A program made the translations under genes and the position numbers. From an uncultured Lachnospiraceae bacterium (GTDB lineage: Bacteria; Bacillota; Clostridia; Lachnospirales; Lachnospiraceae), in assembly GCA_902783095.1 (NCBI GenBank), contig CACZPX010000161.1:1-7257 (forward strand): 7,257 nt of DNA, given 5' to 3'. Shown here piece after piece: positions 1-5,246 of the stretch. Within the stretch, counting starts at the first letter, position 1; each line of letters begins with the position of its first letter. The notes below the pieces were generated by a model that was not told the DNA's origin, did not search any database, and was given only the letters and a program-made list of their open reading frames with translations.

Positions 1-872
1 CCCACAAAGACCGCGCCCAGCAGGCCCGGCCCGGTGTGGCAGGCGATGACGGGCCCCACGTCAAAGACGGGGATATGGCCGGCCAGCTGCGGGAACCGTT
101 CCTCCGTCTGCGCCAGAAAGCCTTCGGCCTCGTCGGGGCTGTCGGTATGGCACAGGAAGAGTTTCCCGTTATAGGCCGTGCCGCCCTCCGCGTGGGCCTC
201 GATCGCGTCGAGCATCTTCTTTTCGGCGGTCTTGCGGCCGCGCGCCTTTTCGTACGCGATGATCTGTCCCTTGTCGTCCATGTGAAGCAGCGGACAGAGG
301 TTCAGGATGCTGCCGATCTTTGCGGCGGGGCCGGACACGCGGCCGCTGCGGTGCAGGTAGGACAGGTCGGAGACAAAAAACTGATGATGGATGCGCAGCC
401 GGTTTTCCTTGACCCAGATGGCCGTCTCGGTGAGGGAGGCGCCCCCGTCGCGCAGATCGGCCGCCAGATCCACCAGCAGGCCGTGTCCCAGGGAGGCCGC
501 CAGCGAGTCGATGACGATCAGCCGGCGCTTGGGGAATTCCTCGCGCAGCTCCCGCGCCGCCAGGACCGCGTTGGCGTAGGAACCGCTCAGCCCGGAGCTG
601 AAGGCGACGTGCAGCACGTTGCCCTGCTGCAGCAGCGCGGAAAAATACTCCGTGTAGCGGAACTGGTTTACCAGGGAGGTGGAGGGCAGGCTGCCCGCGC
701 GCAGACAGCGGTAGAACGCCGGCAGCGCCTGCGGATCGGCCCGAAGATCGTCCGTAAACTCTTCTCCGTCCATCAGATAGCGGTAGGGCAGCACGGAGAT
801 CTCCCGGCGCTGCAGATAGGCGGCGGGGAGGTCCGCTGTGGAATCGGTGGATAAGATAAAAGAGCCGGGCAT
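1..872 (-). CDS. degV: DegV family fatty-acid-binding protein (FakB-like), 3' end cut by window edge
   Basis: 290 complete codons are visible, reading from ATG at 872-870 toward base 1. Known DegV proteins bind one fatty acid in a buried pocket; FakB members present exogenous fatty acids to the kinase FakA for entry into phospholipid synthesis, in the cytoplasm. Family landmarks seen in order: N-terminal STDSTADLP (residues 8-16), PSTS (63-66, the region of the ligand-contacting Thr), FSSGLSGSYANA (91-102), IDSLAASLGHGLLV (121-134), YLHRSGRVS (172-180) and HTGPG (279-283, the conserved carboxylate-binding His). DegV proteins are usually 280-290 residues, so only a few codons should be missing beyond base 1. 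The start is supported by GAGGT five bases before ATG and by the usual position of the STDST motif. The gene follows the Xaa-Pro aminopeptidase gene on the same strand after a 157 bp gap. DegV identity is near certain; the specific lipid and a FakA partnership are inference. Confidence 0.95.
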   Translation of the reverse strand, partial: MPGSFILSTDSTADLPAAYLQRREISVLPYRYLMDGEEFTDDLRADPQALPAFYRCLRAGSLPSTSLVNQFRYTEYFSALLQQGNVLHVAFSSGLSGSYANAVLAARELREEFPKRRLIVIDSLAASLGHGLLVDLAADLRDGGASLTETAIWVKENRLRIHHQFFVSDLSYLHRSGRVSGPAAKIGSILNLCPLLHMDDKGQIIAYEKARGRKTAEKKMLDAIEAHAEGGTAYNGKLFLCHTDSPDEAEGFLAQTEERFPQLAGHIPVFDVGPVIACHTGPGLLGAVFV

Positions 873-875
873 AGG

Positions 876-935
876 TTACCTCACATAAAAGCGGCTGCAG
901 GCAGAAATCAGGCTGCAGCCGCAGATCATCTTCAT
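876..935 (-). CDS. Possible 19-codon leader ORF overlapping the degV leader hairpin
   Basis: On the minus strand an ATG at 935-933 opens a 19-codon frame, MKMICGCSLISACSRFYVR, that stops with TAA at 878-876, three bases before the degV ATG. Its last codons overlap the degV Shine-Dalgarno sequence and its middle spans both arms of the hairpin at 891-922. This is the geometry of a leader peptide or a translationally coupled upstream ORF. Against it: there is no clear ribosome binding site in front of its ATG, an open stretch this short is common by chance, and its three Cys codons come largely from the CTGCAG-containing hairpin arms. I do not recognise the peptide. Confidence 0.2.
   Translation of the reverse strand: MKMICGCSLISACSRFYVR
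891..922 (-). terminator. GC-rich hairpin with short T-run in the degV leader
   Basis: A perfect 10 bp inverted repeat (GCGGCTGCAG at 891-900 and CTGCAGCCGC at 913-922) encloses a 12 nt loop. Read on the minus strand it is followed by TTTT (890-887), then AUGUGAGG, the degV ribosome binding region. It could be an intrinsic terminator limiting readthrough from the upstream peptidase gene, or an attenuator, since the best degV promoter candidate lies upstream of it. The T-run is short, so termination efficiency is uncertain. On the plus strand the right side has no T-run. Confidence 0.5.
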
Positions 936-949
936 GGAAAGACGGTACA

Positions 950-978
950 GTAATACTCCATTTACGGCAAAAGCGCAA
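950..978 (-). promoter_or_regulatory. Candidate degV promoter
   Basis: On the minus strand TTGCGC (978-973, three of six matches to the -35 consensus) and TATTAC (955-950, four of six to the -10 consensus) are separated by exactly 17 bp. Transcription would start near 943, giving a leader of about 70 nt that contains the hairpin at 891-922. The boxes are weak, so degV may instead depend on readthrough from the peptidase gene. Confidence 0.35.
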
Positions 979-996
979 GGGCGATTTGCGAAACAG

Positions 997-1012
997 GACA
1001 AAAGGCTTTGTC
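997..1012 (-). other. Small hairpin just after the Xaa-Pro aminopeptidase stop
   Basis: GACAAA (997-1002) and TTTGTC (1007-1012) form a 6 bp stem with a 4 nt loop, beginning 17 bases past the peptidase stop on the minus strand. It is followed by CTGTTTCGC rather than a T-run and the stem is AT-rich, so it is at best a weak terminator or mRNA 3'-end stabiliser. Confidence 0.25.
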
Positions 1013-1029
1013 GCAGTTGCCGCGCCGCG

Positions 1030-2811
1030 TCACAGCGGGAGCGTCTCCTCGCGCAGCCAGGCGGAGACTTCCGGCGTGAGCGCGTCTTTGAAGGTCTGCC
1101 AGACGGTCTCGTGGTAACCGTTCAGCCAGGCGCGCTCTTCCGCGGTCAGCAGCGACACGTCGATCGCCGCTCGGTCGAACGGGCAGAGTGTGATGGTCTC
1201 AAAGCCGAGCATCTTTCCGTAGGGCGTCTCTTCCGCGTCCACGCAGAGCACCAGGTTCTCCAGGCGGATGCCGTGGCTGCCCTCCTTGTAGTAACCCGGT
1301 TCGTTGGACGTGATCATGCCGGGTTCAAACGGCACGGACTTGCCGCGCGCGCCGGCCTTCCAGCTGAAGTGGTTGGGCCCTTCGTGCACGCAGAGCAGGG
1401 CGCCCACGCCGTGGCCGGTGCCGTGCAGGTAGTCCAGGCCTTCCTTCCAGAGCGGCATGTGGGCGAGCACGTCCAGGTTCTCGCCGGTGCAGCCCTGCGG
1501 GAATTTTGCGGTCGCCAGGGCGATGTGGCCCTTTAACACCAGGGTGTAGGTGTGGCGCTCCTCTTCGGTGAGCGGGCCGACCGCGATGGTGCGGGTGATG
1601 TCCGTGGTGCCCTCGTAATACTGGCCGCCGGAGTCTACCAGTAGGAAGCCCTTCGGCTGGATGGCCGCCTGGCCCTCGGGCGTGGGCTTGTAGTGCACGA
1701 TGGCCCCGTTGGGCCCGTAGCCTGCGATGGTCTCAAAGCTCAAGTCGATGGCGCCGTTTGCGCGGCGCTGTTTTTCCAGATAGTCCGCGGCGGAAAGTTC
1801 CGTCATGGGGATCTTTCCGACGTTCTGCTTGACCCACCAGATAAAGTTGGCCATGGCGATGCCGTCGTGATACTGCGCGGCCTTCGCGCCGGCCACCTCG
1901 GTCGCGTTCTTGACGGCCTTGGGCAGCTTGGTGGGGTTGCGGCGCTGGATCACCTTCGCGGCGTTCTCACCGGTCAGGCGGAAGATCTCGTAGCTGACGC
2001 AGGCGGGATCCAGCAGCACGGCGCGGCCCTTGGCGCAGGCAGCCAGGTCGGCAAAGAAGTCCGCGTAGGGCTTCAGGGCGATGCCCGCCTTGTCCAGATG
2101 GGCCTTGACGGTCTCGTCCGCGGCGCCCGGCAGCGCGTACAGCGCGGCTTCGCTGTCCGTGACGAGCATGTAGGAGATGAGCATGGGCGTATAGGCGATG
2201 TCGGCGGCGCGCAGGTTGGTGAGCCAGGCGATGTCGTCAAGCGTGGCGATCACGTGCAGCTGCGCCTGTTCGGCCGCCATGGCGGCGCGCAGGTCGGCCA
2301 GCTTGTCGGCTGCGCTCCTGCCGGCGTACTTTTCGTCCCACACGTAGATGGGCGTGCCGACAAGCGCGGGGCGGCCTTCCCAGACCTGGGAAGCCATGTC
2401 GATCTGCACCAGGGCGCCGTGCTTTTTCTCCATCAGCGCGGCGAGATCCCGCCCCAGGTTCACGTTGACGGTCCTGCCGTCCACGCCCAGTTTGGCGCCT
2501 TCCGGCAGGTTCTGCTCCAGCCAGGGGAGCGGGTCCAAAACGCCGGGCAGGCCCTGCTTGTGCAGTTCGATGCCGGTGCCCTCCGTCATCTGCGCCGCGG
2601 CGATAAAGTAGCGGCTGTCGGTCCACAGGCCGGCGCCGTCCTTTGTGACGATCACCGTGCCGGCCGAGCCGTTGAAGTTGCTTAAATATTCACGGAAATG
2701 GAAGTGTGCGTTGACGTATTCGGACTGATGGTAGTCGGAGGAGGATACGTAGAGCGCATCCAGCCCGGCGGCCTGCAGTGCTTCCTGGACTTTGACGATC
2801 TCTTTTTTCAT
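1030..2811 (-). CDS. Xaa-Pro aminopeptidase (M24B metallopeptidase, long APP1-like form)
   Basis: A 593-residue cytoplasmic enzyme expected to remove N-terminal residues that precede proline, using two divalent metal ions (typically Mn) in a pita-bread fold. The length matches the three-domain class (two creatinase-like N-terminal domains, then the M24 domain, then a short C-terminal tail) rather than the roughly 440-residue E. coli PepP. Visible metal ligands are D393 (LVDSGG), D404 (TTDITR), H467 (HGTGHGVG), E504 (SNEPGYY) and E518 (RLEN). H373 (IVHYKP) and H476 (CVHEGP) match the substrate-side histidines. All key residues are present and the M24 domain spans about 305-530. There is no signal peptide or membrane segment. 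ATG at 2811 is supported by AGGAG eight bases upstream and by a strong promoter about 70 bp before it. It diverges from glgB and precedes degV. The activity is confident; the physiological peptide substrates are unknown. Confidence 0.96.
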   Translation of the reverse strand: MKKEIVKVQEALQAAGLDALYVSSSDYHQSEYVNAHFHFREYLSNFNGSAGTVIVTKDGAGLWTDSRYFIAAAQMTEGTGIELHKQGLPGVLDPLPWLEQNLPEGAKLGVDGRTVNVNLGRDLAALMEKKHGALVQIDMASQVWEGRPALVGTPIYVWDEKYAGRSAADKLADLRAAMAAEQAQLHVIATLDDIAWLTNLRAADIAYTPMLISYMLVTDSEAALYALPGAADETVKAHLDKAGIALKPYADFFADLAACAKGRAVLLDPACVSYEIFRLTGENAAKVIQRRNPTKLPKAVKNATEVAGAKAAQYHDGIAMANFIWWVKQNVGKIPMTELSAADYLEKQRRANGAIDLSFETIAGYGPNGAIVHYKPTPEGQAAIQPKGFLLVDSGGQYYEGTTDITRTIAVGPLTEEERHTYTLVLKGHIALATAKFPQGCTGENLDVLAHMPLWKEGLDYLHGTGHGVGALLCVHEGPNHFSWKAGARGKSVPFEPGMITSNEPGYYKEGSHGIRLENLVLCVDAEETPYGKMLGFETITLCPFDRAAIDVSLLTAEERAWLNGYHETVWQTFKDALTPEVSAWLREETLPL

Positions 2812-2888
2812 GCGGAAGGCTCCTTTTTGCAGATTGCGCGAAACGGTCCGGACGGTAAAAACTGCCGGCCCGCGGCCGCGCGTTTTTC

Positions 2889-2917
2889 ATTCTATCATCG
2901 AAAGAGATCAATGTCAA
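2889..2917 (-). promoter_or_regulatory. Strong sigma-A-type promoter for the Xaa-Pro aminopeptidase gene
   Basis: On the minus strand a consensus TTGACA (2917-2912) and TAGAAT (2894-2889, five of six matches) are 17 bp apart. This is the best promoter in the window. Transcription should start near 2882, giving a leader of about 70 nt that includes a very GC-rich stretch around 2865-2882. Its -35 box lies 2 bp from the -35 box of the divergent glgB promoter. Confidence 0.85.
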
Positions 2918-2919
2918 AA

Positions 2920-2948
2920 TTGCAATATACGGGCGGTTCTGATAGAAT
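2920..2948 (+). promoter_or_regulatory. glgB promoter, placing +1 at the start codon
   Basis: TTGCAA (2920-2925, four of six matches) and TAGAAT (2943-2948, five of six) are 17 bp apart on the plus strand. The usual start point, seven bases after the -10 box, falls on 2955, the A of the glgB ATG. The -35 box sits in a small palindrome, ATTGCAAT (2919-2926). The mRNA would have no leader or a leader of only a few bases. Confidence 0.7.
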
Positions 2949-2954
2949 GGCGGT

Positions 2955-4844
2955 ATGAAGAACGACAGCCTTTTTTCCTCTCTGGACCGGTATCTGTTCG
3001 GCCATGGGACACATTACGAGATCTATAAAAAACTGGGGGCGCATCCGCAGGAGCGCGGCGGCGTTGCCGGCGTATACTTTGCGGTCTGGGCGCCGCACGC
3101 GGCGCGCGTGAGCGTGATCGGCGGGTTCAACGACTGGGACCCCGCGGCGGATCCGATGCAGACCGGCGCCGCCGATGATATCTACGAGTGTTTTGTGCCC
3201 GGGGCCTTTGCCGGGGAGAGCTACAAATTCCATATCGTCACCAAGGACGGCAGGGCGCTGGACAAGGCGGACCCCTTCGCCTTCCAGGCGGAGCTTCGCC
3301 CGGAGACGGCCTCTGTGATCGCGCCAGCGGGGGAGTATCCCTGGACGGACGGCGCCTGGCAGGAGGCCAGGACCCGCCGGGATCCCTGTTCCGCGCCGAT
3401 GGCCGTGCTGGAAGTGCATCCCGGCAGCTTTATGCGCAAACCGGACGGGAGCTTCAACTCCTACCGGGAACTGGCGGATCTGCTGATCGGCTACGTTTTG
3501 GAGATGGGCTACACGCACGTGGAGCTGATGGGCATTGCCGAGTACCCCTTTGACGGCTCCTGGGGCTATCAGGTGACCGGCTATTACGCGCCGACCTCCC
3601 GCTACGGCAGCCGCGCGGATTTCCTGTATCTGGTGGACCGGCTGCACGGGGCCGGGATCGGCGTGATCCTGGACTGGGTGCCGGCGCATTTCCCCAAGGA
3701 CGCGCACGGGCTTGCCATGTTCGACGGGGAACCGCTGTTTGAATACGCGGATCCCAAAAAGCGCGAGCATCCGGAGTGGGGCACGCACGTGTTCGACTAT
3801 TCCAGCCCCGAGGTCCGGAATTTCCTGATCGCAAACGCGCTGTACTGGGTGGAATGCTGTCACGTGGACGGCCTGCGCGTGGACGCGGTGGCCTCCATGC
3901 TGTATCTGGATTACGGCAAAAAGGACGGCGAGTGGACCCCCAACCGGGAGGGCGGGAACGCCAACCTGGAGGCGGTGGAGTTTTTGCGGCACGTCAACAG
4001 CATCATGGCCGAGCGCAATCCCGGCGCCGTGATGATCGCGGAGGAGAGCACCGCCTGGGCCGGCGTGACCGCGCCTGCAAAGGACGGCGGCCTGGGGTTC
4101 ACGTTCAAGTGGAATATGGGCTTCATGCACGATTTTCTGGAGTATTTGAGCAACGATCCGCTGTTTCGCAGCTACCATCACAATCAGCTCACCTTCGGCC
4201 TCACCTACGCCGGCAGCGAGAACTTTATCCTGGTCCTCTCGCACGACGAGGTGGTGCACTTAAAAAAATCCATGCTGGAGAAGGTGCCCGGCTACGACGA
4301 GCACAAGTTCCCCGGCCTGATGGCGGGTTACGCCTTTTTCATGGGGCATCCCGGCAAAAAACTGCTATTTATGGGGCAGGACTTCGGACAGCGCCGCGAG
4401 TGGTCCGAAGAGCGGGAACTGGACTGGTTCCTGCTGGAAAAGCCCCGGCACAGGCGCCTGCAGGCCTTCTTTAAGGACCTGCTCACGCTGTACCGCGAGC
4501 ATCCTGCGCTGTACGCGAACGACCGGGGGTTCCCGGAATTTGAGTGGATCAACGCGGACGACGCCTACCGCAGCATCTTCAGTTTTGTGCGCAAGGCGCC
4601 GGACGGCAGGGGCAACCTGCTGTTTGTGATCAACTTTACGCCGGTGGCCTATCCGGACTACCGCGTGGGCGTTCCGGTGCCCGGCCGCTATCGCCTGGTG
4701 CTGTCCGCGCAGGAAGACTACGAGACCTGCCGCAGAAAACACCGCACCTACACCGCGAAAAAGAAGGACTGCGACGGCCGCGACTGGTCGGTGGGCTTTC
4801 CGCTGCCGGGCTACGGCGTAGCGGTGCTGCGCTTCGACTATTGA
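2955..4844 (+). CDS. glgB: 1,4-alpha-glucan branching enzyme (GH13)
   Basis: A 629-residue enzyme that cleaves an alpha-1,4 glucan chain and re-attaches it through an alpha-1,6 bond, making branch points in glycogen in the cytoplasm. Layout: N-terminal helix and CBM48-type beta domain (about 25-120, with FAVWAPHAARVSVIGGFNDW), GH13 barrel (about 150-490) and C-terminal beta domain (about 515-627). The four GH13 signature regions are intact: DWVPAHF (240-246), GLRVDAV with nucleophile D310, IAEEST with acid/base E363, and LSHDEVVH with transition-state stabiliser D431. GYQVTGYYAPTSRYG (204-218) is typical of GlgB. Length is normal for Firmicutes. The start is forced: an in-frame TAG lies at 2943-2945, the next Met is residue 68, and the conserved LFGHGTHYEIYKKLGAHP begins at residue 14. 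No Shine-Dalgarno sequence precedes the ATG, in keeping with a leaderless message. No other glycogen gene is in the window. Confidence 0.98.
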   Translation: MKNDSLFSSLDRYLFGHGTHYEIYKKLGAHPQERGGVAGVYFAVWAPHAARVSVIGGFNDWDPAADPMQTGAADDIYECFVPGAFAGESYKFHIVTKDGRALDKADPFAFQAELRPETASVIAPAGEYPWTDGAWQEARTRRDPCSAPMAVLEVHPGSFMRKPDGSFNSYRELADLLIGYVLEMGYTHVELMGIAEYPFDGSWGYQVTGYYAPTSRYGSRADFLYLVDRLHGAGIGVILDWVPAHFPKDAHGLAMFDGEPLFEYADPKKREHPEWGTHVFDYSSPEVRNFLIANALYWVECCHVDGLRVDAVASMLYLDYGKKDGEWTPNREGGNANLEAVEFLRHVNSIMAERNPGAVMIAEESTAWAGVTAPAKDGGLGFTFKWNMGFMHDFLEYLSNDPLFRSYHHNQLTFGLTYAGSENFILVLSHDEVVHLKKSMLEKVPGYDEHKFPGLMAGYAFFMGHPGKKLLFMGQDFGQRREWSEERELDWFLLEKPRHRRLQAFFKDLLTLYREHPALYANDRGFPEFEWINADDAYRSIFSFVRKAPDGRGNLLFVINFTPVAYPDYRVGVPVPGRYRLVLSAQEDYETCRRKHRTYTAKKKDCDGRDWSVGFPLPGYGVAVLRFDY

Positions 4845-4864
4845 GATTCTTATAACCATTCTTT

Positions 4865-4878
4865 CCCGCAGATGCGGG
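4865..4878 (+). other. Short hairpin downstream of glgB
   Basis: CCCGC and GCGGG flank a 4 nt loop 21 bases after the glgB stop codon. It is followed by TCGAATTATTCT, which is T-containing but not a T-run, so it is at most a weak terminator for glgB. The adjoining repeat array may do that job instead. Confidence 0.25.
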
Positions 4879-4896
4879 TCGAATTATTCTGCCGCA

Positions 4897-4935
4897 GGCG
4901 GACGCAACCATAAAAAAGGGCAGATTGCGTTCGCT
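4897..4935. repeat. Inverted repeat in unit 1 (decayed right arm)
   Basis: Left arm GGCGGACGCAA (4897-4907), right arm TTGCGTTCGCT (4925-4935). Compared with units 3 and 4, one arm position has become a G-T wobble and the outermost pair is lost, so this copy folds least well. It is the copy closest to glgB. Confidence 0.8.
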
Positions 4936-4981
4936 AGCGGGTCTGAAAAACCCACCAAAACGGGGGAAATCGGGCGCCGCA

Positions 4982-5020
4982 GGCGGACGCAACCATAAAA
5001 AAGGGCAAACTGCGTCCGCC
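4982..5020. repeat. Inverted repeat in unit 2
   Basis: Left arm 4982-4992, right arm 5010-5020. Ten of eleven pairs are intact; only the loop-closing pair is lost (A-C). Outer CCGC (4977-4980) and GCGG (5022-5025) add four pairs beyond one A-C mismatch, giving a 49 nt foldable element. Confidence 0.85.
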
Positions 5021-5066
5021 CGCGGATCTGAAAACCCCATCAAAACGAGGGAAACCGGGCGCCGCA

Positions 5067-5105
5067 GGCGGACGCAACCATAAAAAAGGGCAGATTGCGT
5101 CCGCC
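5067..5105. repeat. Inverted repeat in unit 3
   Basis: Left arm 5067-5077 and right arm 5095-5105 are perfectly complementary over 11 bp. The outer CCGC/GCGG extension is present, as in unit 2. Confidence 0.9.
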
Positions 5106-5151
5106 CGCGGATCTGAAAACCCCACCAAAACGAGGGAAACTTAGCGCCGCA

Positions 5152-5190
5152 GGCGGACGCAACCATAAAAAAGGGCAGATTGCGTCCGCC
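5152..5190. repeat. Inverted repeat in terminal partial unit 4
   Basis: Left arm 5152-5162 and right arm 5180-5190 are perfectly complementary. The tandem repeat ends exactly at the last base of the right arm, so only the palindromic half of the unit is kept here; unique sequence leading to the next gene starts at 5191. Confidence 0.9.
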
Positions 5191-5246
5191 GGTGGGTGAG
5201 CGCCGGGGAGCCTTTGAGAAAACATGGATCACATAAGAGGATAACA

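Larger units (their letters stand above)
4891..5190. repeat. Array of 85 bp tandem repeats with internal inverted repeats (3 complete + 1 partial)
   Basis: Units start at 4891, 4976, 5061 and 5146, exactly 85 bp apart; the fourth is cut off after 45 bp, at 5190. The first 32 bases of all four copies are identical. Units 2 and 3 are nearly identical over the rest and unit 1 is the most diverged, notably around its right arm. Each unit carries GGCGGACGCAA and TTGCGTCCGCC separated by a 17 nt loop that contains six consecutive A's. Flanking CCGC/GCGG extends the stem past one A-C mismatch in units 2 and 3. The array fills most of the 402 bp gene-free gap between glgB and the nuclease-like gene. 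Because 85 is not a multiple of three, a repeated peptide is not expected. Function unknown: it could be a REP/BIME-like intergenic element, a transcription-stopping or mRNA-stabilising structure, or a binding array. Confidence 0.95.

Noticed and set aside
36..854. 272-residue plus-strand frame and the overlapping 269-residue minus-strand frame (169-978)
   Set aside because: Both overlap the clear DegV reading frame and give Ala/Arg/Gly-rich sequence without family motifs.
1693..2685. 330-residue plus-strand frame opposite the Xaa-Pro aminopeptidase gene
   Set aside because: It is a GC-driven shadow, with a low-complexity Gly/Val/His-rich composition and no motif; the opposite strand carries all five M24 metal ligands.
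2895..4259. 454-residue minus-strand frame opposite glgB
   Set aside because: It is antisense to a fully conserved GH13 enzyme, has no recognisable domain and reflects the high GC content. It also runs through the divergent promoter region.
4891..5190. CRISPR array
   Set aside because: Repeats are regularly spaced and palindromic, but the intervening sequence is itself conserved from unit to unit, the unit is 85 bp, and there are no cas genes. It is a tandem duplication, not repeat plus unique spacers.
4891..5190. MITE or insertion-sequence remnant
   Set aside because: No target-site duplication or terminal inverted repeats bound the array as a whole, and no transposase is present. The tandem period points to duplication or slippage rather than transposition of a discrete element.
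4897..5190. Array hairpins as classical rho-independent terminators
   Set aside because: The A6/T6 run lies inside the 17 nt loop rather than directly after the stem, so neither strand shows the stem-then-T-run order. A role in stopping transcription is not excluded.
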